Of a DNA stretch of 64,000 nt, positions 31,558-39,880 are shown piece by piece. A program made the translations under genes and the position numbers. The number at the start of each line of letters is the position of its first letter. Within the stretch, counting starts at the first letter, position 1. Under the pieces are notes generated by a model. That model was not told the DNA's origin. It made no database searches and was given only the letters and a program-made list of their open reading frames with translations. Source of the stretch: Streptomyces pacificus (lineage in GTDB: Bacteria; Actinomycetota; Actinomycetes; Streptomycetales; Streptomycetaceae); contig NZ_BLLG01000003.1 of assembly GCF_011766325.1 (NCBI RefSeq), positions 310,001 to 374,000 on the forward strand, given 5' to 3'.

Positions 31558-32405
31558 CGCTGCTCCTCGTGCCAGGCCCGCACCGCGCGGGTGTAGGCGT
31601 GCTCGTCGGGCCCGGACAGGAAGCGCCCGGCGAACTCGTCCCAGGGCGTGGTCGCGTACATCCGCTGGAAGGCCTCGTCGCGGGCGTGGTCGGGCGCGCA
31701 GGCGGTGAAGTGCGCCCCGGCCGGGGCCTCGACGACGCCCGAGACGCTGTGCCGTGGGACGAGCAGGGTCTGCGGGGCGGCGTCCGCGGTCAGCCCGTCC
31801 GTGTCCACCAGCCGCTCGCACGACAGATACGCCTCGTCGGCCGCCTCGCAGAAGAGGTCGTCGAAGTAGGGGTCGGGCCCCAGGTACTGGCCGTTGCCGA
31901 GGCGGTCGGCGCGGTTGAGGTGGACGAGGGCGGCGTCCAGGCGCAGCGCGGGGGCGGCGACGAACTCCTCGCCGTCGTCGTACGGCGAACGGACCGTGCG
32001 CAGCTCCGGGTTGACCCGCATGACGTCCGAACCGAGTCCGGCCCGCACGGGCATGAAGGGGAGCCGGCTGGCGGCGGCGTGCAGCCCCCACATGAACATC
32101 GCCTCGTCCAGCTCCGTCATCGCGATCGCCCCCGCCTCGCGCGCCGCCCGGAAGTGGGGCTCCAGCGGCACCGAGTCCAGCGTGGCGAACGGTGCGACGA
32201 GCCTGCGGACCCGCCCCGCCGCGCACAGCATCCCCACGTCCGGGCCGCCGTAGGAGACCACGGTCAGATCGGTGACCCCACTGCGCAGCAGCGCCCTCAC
32301 CAGGGCCATCGGCTTGCGCCGCGAGCCCCAGCCGCCGATGCCGAGGGTCATGCCGCTGCGCAGGCGTCCCGCGACGTCGTCGGCGGTCATCGTCTTGTCC
32401 ACCAC
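31554..32405 (-). CDS. ipdA: CoA-transferase-fold alpha subunit, IpdA-like
   Basis: 283 residues from GTG 32405, which has AAGGAGG 8 bases upstream inside the end of echA20. Conserved parts: MTLGIGGWGSRRKPMALVRA, VVSYGGPDVGMLCAAGRVRR, GLGSDVMRVNP and YLSCERLVDTDGL. The GGWGSRRKPM stretch resembles IpdA rather than acetoacetate CoA-transferase. It is the partner of IpdB. Three possible starts lie within 15 bp (32405, 32402 and the ATG at 32390). Confidence 0.86.
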   Translation of the reverse strand: MVDKTMTADDVAGRLRSGMTLGIGGWGSRRKPMALVRALLRSGVTDLTVVSYGGPDVGMLCAAGRVRRLVAPFATLDSVPLEPHFRAAREAGAIAMTELDEAMFMWGLHAAASRLPFMPVRAGLGSDVMRVNPELRTVRSPYDDGEEFVAAPALRLDAALVHLNRADRLGNGQYLGPDPYFDDLFCEAADEAYLSCERLVDTDGLTADAAPQTLLVPRHSVSGVVEAPAGAHFTACAPDHARDEAFQRMYATTPWDEFAGRFLSGPDEHAYTRAVRAWHEEQR

Positions 32406-32408
32406 GGG

Positions 32409-33152
32409 TCATGCCTCCTTGCCGAAGGTGTCCCGGACGCGGCCGGCGGTCCCGGCGAGGGCCGCCTCGAAGGTGAAGCCCTGCTCGTAGCGGTAGCTGC
32501 GGTGCACGTCCACGGGGTCGATGCCGTTGATGGCGGCCTTGGCCAGCCGGACGAGACGGCCGTCCTTGGCGGCGATCTCGCGCGCCAGCCCGAGGGCCGC
32601 GGCACGGAGCCCGTCGCGCGGGACGACCCGCCACACCGAGCCGTGGGCGTGCAGTTCGGCGGCGGTCACCGTGCGGGAGGTGTAGTAGAGGGTGCGCATC
32701 AGATGCCGGGGGACGAGACGGGCGAGGTGGGTGGCGGCCCCGAGGGCCCCCCGGTCCAGTTCCGGCAGCCCGAAGACGGCGTCGTCGGAGGCCACGACGG
32801 CGTCGGCGTTCCCCGCGAGGCCGATCCCGCCGCCCAGGCAGAAGCCGTGCACGGCGGCGACGACGGGGACCTCGCAGTCGTAGACGGCCCCGAAGGCCTC
32901 GTGGCAGGCCCGGTTGGCGCCGATCAGGGCCTCGTGCCCGGGGTCGCGCTGCAGTTCCTTGAGGTCGACGCCCGCGTTGAAGCCCCGGCCTTCGGCGGCC
33001 AGGACGACACAGCGGACGTCCGGGTCCCGGCCCGCGCGGCGCACGGCGCCGGCGAGTTGGTACCAGCCGTGGACGGGCAGGGCGTTGACGGGCGGGAAGT
33101 CCGCCGTCACGACGGACACGCCCCGCTCCGGGGTCGCGGTGGAGACACCCAT
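32409..33152 (-). CDS. echA20: Enoyl-CoA hydratase-family hydrolase, EchA20-like
   Basis: 247 residues from ATG 33152 (GTG 33155 also possible), the same length as Rv3550. Crotonase oxyanion regions are AEGRGFNAGVDLKELQ and HGFCLGGGIGLAGNAD; FGLPELDRGALGAATHLARLVP and YEQGFTFE match EchA20 closely from memory. EchA20 opens ring D of HIEC-CoA. First gene of the minus-strand operon echA20-ipdA-ipdB-ipdC, read from the KstR2-like operator at 33171-33190. Confidence 0.87.
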   Translation of the reverse strand: MGVSTATPERGVSVVTADFPPVNALPVHGWYQLAGAVRRAGRDPDVRCVVLAAEGRGFNAGVDLKELQRDPGHEALIGANRACHEAFGAVYDCEVPVVAAVHGFCLGGGIGLAGNADAVVASDDAVFGLPELDRGALGAATHLARLVPRHLMRTLYYTSRTVTAAELHAHGSVWRVVPRDGLRAAALGLAREIAAKDGRLVRLAKAAINGIDPVDVHRSYRYEQGFTFEAALAGTAGRVRDTFGKEA

Positions 33153-33170
33153 CACCGGATCAGCTACCTT

Positions 33171-33190
33171 TCCACCAAACGTTTGTTAGG
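33171..33190. promoter_or_regulatory. KstR2-type operator between echA20 and the SDR operon
   Basis: TCCACCAAACGTTTGTTAGG. Its core ACCAAACGTTTGTT fits AnCAAGnnCTTGnT with two mismatches, and 16 of 20 positions equal the reverse complement of the site at 24263-24282. It lies 18 bp from the echA20 ATG and 28 bp before the SDR ATG, in a position to repress both. Confidence 0.7.
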
Positions 33191-33218
33191 TGACTGTTCG
33201 TCAGGAAGGTAGCAGCCG

Positions 33219-34097
33219 ATGGAGCTGGACGGGAGGGTCGCCGTCGTCACCGGAGGAACCCGGGGTGTCGGCGCGGGCATCGCGCGGGCGTTCCTGGCGG
33301 CCGGGGCGGACGTCGTCGTCTGCGCCCGCAGACCACCGGACGCGCCCGTCGGGTCGGCCGGGCGCACGGCCCGGTTCCTGCCCGTCGACCTGCGGGACCC
33401 GGCGGCGGCCGAGGACCTCTTCGCCCGGGTCGCCCACCGCCACGGCCGGCTCGACGTCCTGGTCAACAACGCGGGAGGAACGCCGCACCGGCTGCTGCGC
33501 GACGGCGGCCCGGCGCGCCACGCGCGGGTCCTGGAACTGAACCTGACGGCGCCGCTGACCGCCTCGCTCGCCGCCCACGACCTGCTGCACGCGTCCCGCG
33601 GATGCGTCGTGATGGTCGGCAGTGTGAGCGGGACCCGGCCGTCACCCGGGACGGCCGCCTACGCGGCGGCCAAGGCGGGGCTGGAGAGCCTGGCCCGGAC
33701 CATGGCGGTGGAGTGGGCGCCCGAGGTGCGGGTCAACACGATCGTGCCCGGCATGGTCCGCACGGAGCTGTCGCACCTCCACTACGGCGACGAACACGGC
33801 GTCGCGGCGGTGGGCCGCACCGTGCCGCTGGGCCGCATCGCGGAGCCGGACGAGATCGGCGACGCGGCGGTGTTCCTCGCGTCCGGGCGGGCCGCCTACA
33901 TCAGCGGGGCGTCCCTGCTGGTGCACGGGGGCGGGGAGCGACCCGCGTACCTCGGCGCCGCGGCGGCGGACCGGGATGCGGCGGCGGCGGACCGGGGTGC
34001 GGCGGCGGACCGGGATGCGACCGCCGGCGCGGTCGAGGCTCCCCCCGGTGCGCCGGCCGGCACCCCCACGGGCACCACCGACCACGAGGAGGGCTGA
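33219..34097 (+). CDS. SDR family oxidoreductase (Rv3549c-like)
   Basis: 292 residues, ATG with AGGAAGG upstream. TGGTRGVGAG cofactor motif, NNAGGTPH, Ser in VMVGSVSGTRP, YAAAK catalytic pair, then VRVNTIVPGMVRTELSHLHYG. The core ends near residue 245; the remaining 45 are an Ala/Asp/Arg and Pro/Gly repeat tail encoded by degenerate 18-21-bp repeats. It corresponds by order to the SDR next to echA20 in the mycobacterial KstR2 regulon. The substrate is unproven. Confidence 0.82.
   Translation: MELDGRVAVVTGGTRGVGAGIARAFLAAGADVVVCARRPPDAPVGSAGRTARFLPVDLRDPAAAEDLFARVAHRHGRLDVLVNNAGGTPHRLLRDGGPARHARVLELNLTAPLTASLAAHDLLHASRGCVVMVGSVSGTRPSPGTAAYAAAKAGLESLARTMAVEWAPEVRVNTIVPGMVRTELSHLHYGDEHGVAAVGRTVPLGRIAEPDEIGDAAVFLASGRAAYISGASLLVHGGGERPAYLGAAAADRDAAAADRGAAADRDATAGAVEAPPGAPAGTPTGTTDHEEG
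33957..34019. repeat. Degenerate 18-21-bp repeat in the SDR tail
   Basis: Three copies of a gcggcggaccgggatgcg-like unit encode AADRDAA/AADRGAA near the C-terminus of the SDR. Confidence 0.75.
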
Positions 34098-34098
34098 G

Positions 34099-35022
34099 AT
34101 GAACGCACACGGCGGGATCTGCCGGGGCCGGGTGGTGGCCGTGACGGGCGCGGGCCGGGGACTGGGGCGTGCCCATGCGCTGGCGTTCGCGGCGGAGGGC
34201 GCACGGGTCGTCGTCAACGATCTGGGCGTCGGGCCGGACGGTTCGCCCGGCGGGCCCGGCCCGGCCGACCGGGTCGTCGGGGAGATCCGCGCCCGGGGCG
34301 GCGAGGCGGTGGCCCACGCGGACGACGTGGCCTCGTCCGGGGGTGCCGCCTCGCTGGTGGCGACGGCACTCGGCTCCTTCGGGCGGCTCGACACGCTCGT
34401 CAACAACGCGGGGTTCCTGCGTGACCGGATGCTGGTCAACCTCGATGAGGACGACTGGGACGCCGTGGTGCGGGTCCATCTGAAGGGGCACTTCCTGCCG
34501 TTGAAGCACGCGGCGGCGCACTGGCGGGCCGAGGCGCGCGCGGGGCGCCGCCCGGCGGCCCGCGTCGTCACCACCTCCAGCGGCGCCGGCCTGCTGGGCT
34601 CGGTCGGGCAGGGCAACTACAGCGCGGCCAAGGCCGGTGTGGTCGGCCTGACCCTGGTCGCATCGGCGGAACTCTCCCGCTACGGCGTCCAGGTCAACGC
34701 GATCGCCCCGGCCGCCCGGACGCGCATGACGGAGCGGACCTTCGCCGCGGCGATGGCGGCGCCTCAGGACCCGGGAGCCTTCGACGCGATGGCGCCGGAG
34801 AACGTGTCACCCCTGGTGGTGTGGCTGGGCTCGGCGGCGTCCCAGGGCGTGACCGGCCGGGTGTTCGAGGTGGAGGCGGGCCGCATCACGGTGATGGAGG
34901 GCTGGCGCCGGGGCCCCACGGCCGACCGCGGCGCCCGCTTCACCGCCGCGGAGGCGGGGGAGACGGCCCGGCGGCTCCTGGCGGAGGCGGCGGGGCCGCT
35001 CCCGGTGTACGGGGCGGGGTGA
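34099..35022 (+). CDS. SDR family oxidoreductase (Rv3548c-like)
   Basis: 307 residues, ATG one base after the preceding stop, with GAGGAGGG upstream. TGAGRGLGRAHALAFAAEGA, VVVNDLGVGPDGS, NNAGFLRDRM, Ser in TSSGAGLLGS and NYSAAKAG. The C-terminal part MAPENVSPLVVWLGS and VTGRVFEVEAG resembles Rv3548c and the dehydrogenase module of multifunctional beta-oxidation enzymes. It may act as a 3-hydroxyacyl-CoA dehydrogenase in HIP side-chain or ring beta-oxidation (inference). Confidence 0.84.
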   Translation: MNAHGGICRGRVVAVTGAGRGLGRAHALAFAAEGARVVVNDLGVGPDGSPGGPGPADRVVGEIRARGGEAVAHADDVASSGGAASLVATALGSFGRLDTLVNNAGFLRDRMLVNLDEDDWDAVVRVHLKGHFLPLKHAAAHWRAEARAGRRPAARVVTTSSGAGLLGSVGQGNYSAAKAGVVGLTLVASAELSRYGVQVNAIAPAARTRMTERTFAAAMAAPQDPGAFDAMAPENVSPLVVWLGSAASQGVTGRVFEVEAGRITVMEGWRRGPTADRGARFTAAEAGETARRLLAEAAGPLPVYGAG

Positions 35023-35109
35023 CCGGGGCCCCTGCGGTCCGCCGGCCTGCATGACCGCGACCTCGGTGGCGTCGCCCTGCACCACCGGCCAAGCCCTGCA
35101 GAAGACCCC

Positions 35110-36009
35110 TCAGGTGTCGCATTCGAGAACGGTCCGGCACAGCCCGCACCGCGCCCGTACCCGGCCCCGCACCGGCACCCGGATCCGCTGGTGGCAGGTG
35201 GGGCAGGGGAACGACACCCGCAGCCCGCCGCCCGGCGCGTGCTCGAAGGCGTACGAGGATTCGTGCCCCGGCCGTACCGGGTCCGGATGGTCCACCGCGT
35301 ACCGCCGGTCCTTGGCGTAGCGCCGCCGCCCGTTCCACCCCGCCGCCGACAGCGGGGGCCGCCGGCGGTCCCGCAGCGCCCGGGCCCTGCCCTCGGTGTA
35401 CGCGTCGTAGCCCTGCGGGCTGGTGAACCAGACCGACGGGTCCTCGCCGAAGACCAGTGCGCGTCCGGCCAGGACGTAGCCGAATTCCTCCGGGGTGAGA
35501 TAGCCCAGTTTCTGGCTCGAAACCTCGTCCTCGCGGTAGGCGTCGAGCAGCAGCCAGCCCGCCCCGAGATACGTCGCCACCGTGTCGGTGAGGATCTCGT
35601 TGTCCCGCAGCCCGTGGAACTCCAACCCCAGACGGTGCAGCAGCACATGCGTGATCTCGTGCGCGAGGGCCGCTCCGATGTCGCGGCGATGGCGGCGGAA
35701 CCGCTCGTTGAGTTCGATGAAGTACTCCGGTCCCGCGGTGAGCTCGACGCTCGCGGCGTGGCGCATCTCGCGGAAGCCCACGATCATCCGGGCGTCCGGC
35801 AGCCGCAGCTGACGCACCAGCGCACGGGCCACCCGCTGCGCCCCCAGATGGAGGTCCTCGCCCTCGGCGAAGGCGACGTCGGCGGGCGGGACGCTGCTCC
35901 CGTAGGCGCGCAGACCGTCGTACGGGAGTCGTCTGTGCAGCGCCGTGATCGCGGTCCGCACCGTGTCGAGATGCGGGAAGCCGTGCACGACCTCGCTTCC
36001 GTTCGCCAT
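35110..36009 (-). CDS. HEITH zinc metallopeptidase-like protein with C-terminal zinc ribbon
   Basis: 299 residues from ATG 36009. The central segment ALAHEITHVLLHRLGL is a zincin HExxH motif, with a downstream acidic helix (NEILTDTVATYLGAG) that could give the third ligand. The C-terminal 40 residues hold two CxxC knuckles (CPTCHQ, CGLC) of a zinc ribbon. No signal peptide is evident, so it is probably cytoplasmic. I do not recognise a named family. It is convergent with the SDR operon and its role is unknown. Confidence 0.75.
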   Translation of the reverse strand: MANGSEVVHGFPHLDTVRTAITALHRRLPYDGLRAYGSSVPPADVAFAEGEDLHLGAQRVARALVRQLRLPDARMIVGFREMRHAASVELTAGPEYFIELNERFRRHRRDIGAALAHEITHVLLHRLGLEFHGLRDNEILTDTVATYLGAGWLLLDAYREDEVSSQKLGYLTPEEFGYVLAGRALVFGEDPSVWFTSPQGYDAYTEGRARALRDRRRPPLSAAGWNGRRRYAKDRRYAVDHPDPVRPGHESSYAFEHAPGGGLRVSFPCPTCHQRIRVPVRGRVRARCGLCRTVLECDT

Positions 36010-36513
36010 GCCGGAACCCCCTGTGGGTGCTTCTCCCGGCCGGTCCGCCGCGGGTCGGGGGACGGGCCGGACCCTGCCGACTCTACGGTGTGCGGAGGTG
36101 TCCCGACGGTCGTCCGCAGCGCTGCGGCGGGGCCGTATCCGGCTGACGTGTGCTCCTTGCGGGCGCGAGGGGCGCTGCCCACCGCAGAGTTGACAGGCCC
36201 ATGCCGCTACCCATGGCGCGGGCCGTGCCGCGCACACGCGCTGCCACCGTTATGTGCGGGGCGCCGGCCTCCCGTACCACCCGGTGCGCCGATGTGAGCG
36301 CGCTCCGGCCTCCCGCGCGACCCGGTGTGCGCCCCATGGAGCGCATCCGCCCCGGCATCCGCCCCGGCATCCGCCCTGCATGCGCCCCCGCGGGACCGCG
36401 GCGCCCCGGGCGGCCGGAGCGGCCGCCCGGCGGATCCCGGGAGCCGCCGGCCGCCCCTGACCGCGCCTGATCGCGTCTGACCGCCCCCTCCGGTCGACGT
36501 AAGCTCCCACTCC
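36010..36513. other. 504-bp intergenic region, no gene seen
   Basis: Between the divergent metallopeptidase and chorismate mutase genes. It contains short direct repeats such as gccccggcatcc (near 36349-36372) and ends in a candidate promoter for the mutase. Confidence 0.5.
36476..36505 (+). promoter_or_regulatory. Candidate promoter of the chorismate mutase gene
   Basis: TCTGAC (36476-36481), 18-bp spacer, TAAGCT (36500-36505), with the ATG only 8 bp further on, so the transcript may be leaderless or nearly so. Confidence 0.4.
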
Positions 36514-36849
36514 ATGACCACCAGCGAGACGAGCGGCACCGACGACTCCGTCCTGGCCGAACTCACCAGGCTCCGCGAGAGCATCGACAACATCGACGCG
36601 GCCGTCGTCCATATGCTCGCCGAGCGCTTCAAATGCACCCAGCAGGTCGGCCACCTCAAGGCCGAACACCACCTCCCGCCCGCCGACCCGGCCCGCGAAG
36701 CCCGCCAGATCGCCCGGCTCAGGCAGCTCGCCGAGAACGCCAGACTCGACCCCGGCTTCGCCGAGAAGCTGCTGAACTTCATCATCGCCGAGGTCATCCG
36801 CCACCACGAGCGGATCGCCGACGCACCCGGCACCACCGGCAGGGGCTGA
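36514..36849 (+). CDS. Chorismate mutase (AroQ type)
   Basis: 111 residues. The three-helix AroQ pattern is clear: LTRLRESIDNIDAAVVHMLAERF (shortened), a Lys/Arg-containing middle helix (QQVGHLKAEHHLP), EARQIARLRQLAENARLDPGF, and FIIAEVIRHHE. It converts chorismate to prephenate for Phe/Tyr synthesis and so competes with TrpE for chorismate. No regulatory ACT domain is fused. It lies 45 bp ahead of pepN on the same strand. Confidence 0.92.
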   Translation: MTTSETSGTDDSVLAELTRLRESIDNIDAAVVHMLAERFKCTQQVGHLKAEHHLPPADPAREARQIARLRQLAENARLDPGFAEKLLNFIIAEVIRHHERIADAPGTTGRG

Positions 36850-36894
36850 CCAATCCGGATACCCCCGTGTACGGGACCGGGGCCATCGGGCAGC

Positions 36895-39393
36895 ATGGCC
36901 CCCATGCCCGTACTCACGCACGACGAAGCGCAGACCCGAGCCCAGCTGCTGGACGTCCGCCGATACTCGGTCGAACTCGACCTCACCACCGACGGGACCT
37001 TCCAGTCGAGCACCGTGATCGGGTTCACGGCCCGCGCCGCCGGCGACACCTTCGTGGAGCTCAAACCGGCCGTCCTGCGCTCCGCCACCCTCGACGGGCG
37101 GCGCCTCGACCCCGAGCGGCTCGACGGCAACCGGCTTCCACTCACCGGCCTTGCCGAGGGCGAGCACGAGCTGCGCATCGAGGCCGCCATGCACTACTCC
37201 CGCACCGGCGAGGGCATGCACCGCTTCACCGACCCGGCGGACGGCGAGACCTACGTCTACACCCAGCTCTTCCTGGACGACGTGCAGCGCGTGTTCGCCG
37301 CCTTCGACCAGCCCGACCTCAAGGCGGTCTTCGCACTGTCGGTGACCGCGCCCGAGGGCTGGACCGTCCTCGCCAACGGCGTCACCACCCACCACGGCGA
37401 CGGCCGCTGGAGCGCCGCCCCCACCCCCCGCATCCCCACCTACCTCGTCGCCGTCGCCGCCGGATCCTGGCACTCCGTCCGCACCGAGCACCGCGGCCTG
37501 CCCTTCGGCATCCACTGCCGCCGGTCCCTCGCCCGCCACCTCGACGAGGACGCCGACGAAATCCTCGACATCACCCGGCAGTGCTTCGACCGCTACCACG
37601 AGAAGTTCGAAGAGCCCTACCCCTTCGACTCCTACGACCAGGCCTTCGTACCCGAGTTCAACGCCAGCGCCATGGAGAACCCCGGTCTCGTCACCTTCCG
37701 CGACGAGTTCGTCTACCGCTCCGCGGTCACCGACACCGAACGCCAGACCCGCGCCATAGTCATCGCCCACGAGATGGCCCACATGTGGTTCGGCGACCTC
37801 GTCACCCTCCGCTGGTGGGACGACATCTGGCTGAACGAGTCCTTCGCCGAGTACATGGGCTACCAGACCCTGACCGAGGCCACCCGCTTCACCGACACCT
37901 GGACCGACTTCGGTATCGGCCGCAAGTCCTGGGGCTACGACGCCGACCAGCGCCCCTCCACCCACCCCGTGGCCCCCGACCAGGACAAGGTCCCCGACAC
38001 CGCCTCCGCACTGCTCAACTTCGACGGGATCTCCTACGCCAAGGGCGCCTCCGCGCTCCGCCAACTCGTCGCCTGGCTCGGCGAGAAGGACTTCCTCGCC
38101 GGCATCAACGTCCACTTCGCGCGCCACCGCTTCGGCAACGCCACCCTCGCCGACTTCATCGACTCCCTCGCCGAGGCCACCGACCGCGATGTGCACACCT
38201 GGGCCGCCGCCTGGCTCCGTACCACCGGCGTCGACACCCTCACCCCGCGGATCACCGCCCAGTCCGGCGCCTGGCGCCTCGACATCGACCGCGACGGCGG
38301 CCGCCCGCACCGCATAGCGGTCGGCAGCTACGACCGCGACCCCGTCGACGGCCGCGCGCTCGTCCTGCGCGAACGCTTCGAGGCCGATGTCCCCCAAGGC
38401 CCGGACGGCATCGTGCGCACCGGCCGCCGCCCCGACCTCGTCGTCCTCAACGACGGCGACCTCGGCTACGCCAAGATCAGGCTCGACGCGCGGTCCGCCG
38501 AACGGGCGTTGCGCAGCCTCTCCGGCATCCCCGACCCGCTCACCCGCGCCGTCGTCTGGAACAGCCTCCGCGACACGGTCCGCGACGGCGGTCTCGAACC
38601 CGCCGCCTATCTCGAGACCGCCCGCGCACACCTCCCGCACGAGCACGACCTCGCCATCGTCCAGGGCGTCCTGGCCTTCGCCCGCACCCAGATCGCCGAC
38701 CGCTACCTCCCCCCCGGGGACCGCCCCGCCGCGCTCGCCCTGCTCACCGACCTCAGCCGCGACCTCATCCGCCGCACCGAGGACGGCAGCCACCCCGGCC
38801 TGCGCCTCACCGCCGTACGCCACCTCGTCGACGCCGCCGCCCACCCCAACGGGCTGCACGACTGGCTCGCCGACGGCAGCGTGCCCGGCGGGCCCGCCCT
38901 CGACGCCGAGCTGCGCTGGCGCGTCCTCGGCCGGCTCGCGGTCCTCGGCGCCACCGACGACGCCGGGATCGCGGCCGAACTCGACCGCGACCCCAGCGCC
39001 ACCGGGCAGGAGGGCGCGGCCCGCTGCCGGGCCGCGCTGCCCACCCCGGAGGCCAAGGCCGCTGCGTGGTCCCGGCTCTTCGAGGCGGACGACCTGTCCA
39101 ACTACCTCTTCGCCGCCACGGCGCAGGGCTTCTGGCAGCCCGAACAGGCCGAACTGGTCGGCGGGTACGTGCCGCTCTTCTACCCGGCGGCCGTCGCCCT
39201 CGCGAACCGGCGCGGTCCCGCGATCGCGGAGGCGGCCGGACGCCACGCCTTCCCGCTCCACGCCGTGGACGCGGAAACCCTCCGCCTCGGCGAGGAATGC
39301 CTGCGCGACACCGAGATGACCCCCCTCATGCGGCGCAAACTGGTCGATCAACTGGACGACCTGCGCAGGGCACTGCGGGTGCGCGGCGCGTAG
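36895..39393 (+). CDS. pepN: Aminopeptidase N (M1 family)
   Basis: 832 residues (or 829 from ATG 36904; neither has a good ribosome site). The exopeptidase motif is NASAMENPGL (GAMEN-like) and the zinc site HEMAHMWFGDLVTLRWWDDIWLNE (written here as HExxH-18-E). The C-terminal alpha-solenoid domain follows (ERAP1_C-like). It removes N-terminal residues from peptides in the cytoplasm. The catalytic Tyr lies in FDGISYAKGAS. Confidence 0.95.
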   Translation: MAPMPVLTHDEAQTRAQLLDVRRYSVELDLTTDGTFQSSTVIGFTARAAGDTFVELKPAVLRSATLDGRRLDPERLDGNRLPLTGLAEGEHELRIEAAMHYSRTGEGMHRFTDPADGETYVYTQLFLDDVQRVFAAFDQPDLKAVFALSVTAPEGWTVLANGVTTHHGDGRWSAAPTPRIPTYLVAVAAGSWHSVRTEHRGLPFGIHCRRSLARHLDEDADEILDITRQCFDRYHEKFEEPYPFDSYDQAFVPEFNASAMENPGLVTFRDEFVYRSAVTDTERQTRAIVIAHEMAHMWFGDLVTLRWWDDIWLNESFAEYMGYQTLTEATRFTDTWTDFGIGRKSWGYDADQRPSTHPVAPDQDKVPDTASALLNFDGISYAKGASALRQLVAWLGEKDFLAGINVHFARHRFGNATLADFIDSLAEATDRDVHTWAAAWLRTTGVDTLTPRITAQSGAWRLDIDRDGGRPHRIAVGSYDRDPVDGRALVLRERFEADVPQGPDGIVRTGRRPDLVVLNDGDLGYAKIRLDARSAERALRSLSGIPDPLTRAVVWNSLRDTVRDGGLEPAAYLETARAHLPHEHDLAIVQGVLAFARTQIADRYLPPGDRPAALALLTDLSRDLIRRTEDGSHPGLRLTAVRHLVDAAAHPNGLHDWLADGSVPGGPALDAELRWRVLGRLAVLGATDDAGIAAELDRDPSATGQEGAARCRAALPTPEAKAAAWSRLFEADDLSNYLFAATAQGFWQPEQAELVGGYVPLFYPAAVALANRRGPAIAEAAGRHAFPLHAVDAETLRLGEECLRDTEMTPLMRRKLVDQLDDLRRALRVRGA

Positions 39394-39880
39394 GGCGGCG
39401 GCCCCGCCGCCGCCCCCCGCGCGGCGGTGCCGGGGACCCTGCGGCCCGTGCGGTGCCTGTCCGGCCGGGGGGCTCCGGTCCCGCTCCGGTGCCGCCCGGC
39501 CGGGGCCCGTGTCCGGTGCGGTCGGGGTGTCCGGTGCGGTCGGGGTCCATCCGGTGCGGGGCCGCCTGGCGTGTGCCCAGGTGGCCAGTGCTCATGCGGC
39601 CAGTGCCTGCGGGGCAGGGACCAGTCGGCCAGCACCCATGTCATCCGGGCCCATCTGACCCGGGCCCATGTCATCCGGGCCCATGTCATCCGGGCCCCTG
39701 CGGCGGCGTCCATCCGGTGTGAGCCCGTCCGGCGCCACGCCCCCTCGCGGCAGGGGGCGCGCACCGCTTTCGGGTCCGGATCGTTGAACTCTGCGGACAG
39801 TCCACCCCGACCCCGTACACCCTGGCGGGAGGAGCCTCAGCGCCCCCAGGGCCGACGCCGACGTCCCCGGAGGTCCCCTC
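39394..39880. other. 487-bp intergenic region with 15-bp repeats
   Basis: No gene is credible. It holds near-repeats of gtccggtgcggtcggg (39510-39555), four 15-bp repeats (39634-39693), a hairpin cgccccct/agggggcg near 39737-39759, and the GGAGG site before the decarboxylase. Confidence 0.55.
39634..39693. repeat. 15-bp tandem repeat, 4 copies
   Basis: The unit gcccatgtcatccgg occurs at 39664 and 39679 perfectly, at 39634 with one change and at 39649 as gcccatctgacccgg. Confidence 0.9.

Noticed and set aside
30808..32405. Acetate/acetoacetate CoA-transferase (AtoDA/ScoAB)
   Set aside because: Sequence and gene order fit IpdA/IpdB of the KstR2 regulon better; a true CoA-transferase role cannot be fully excluded without alignment.
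36250..39351. 1033-residue minus-strand frame
   Set aside because: Shadow of pepN; low-complexity Gly/Val/Glu composition.
39700..39880. DmdR iron box before the siderophore pair
   Set aside because: No TTAGGTTAGGCT-like palindrome could be found.
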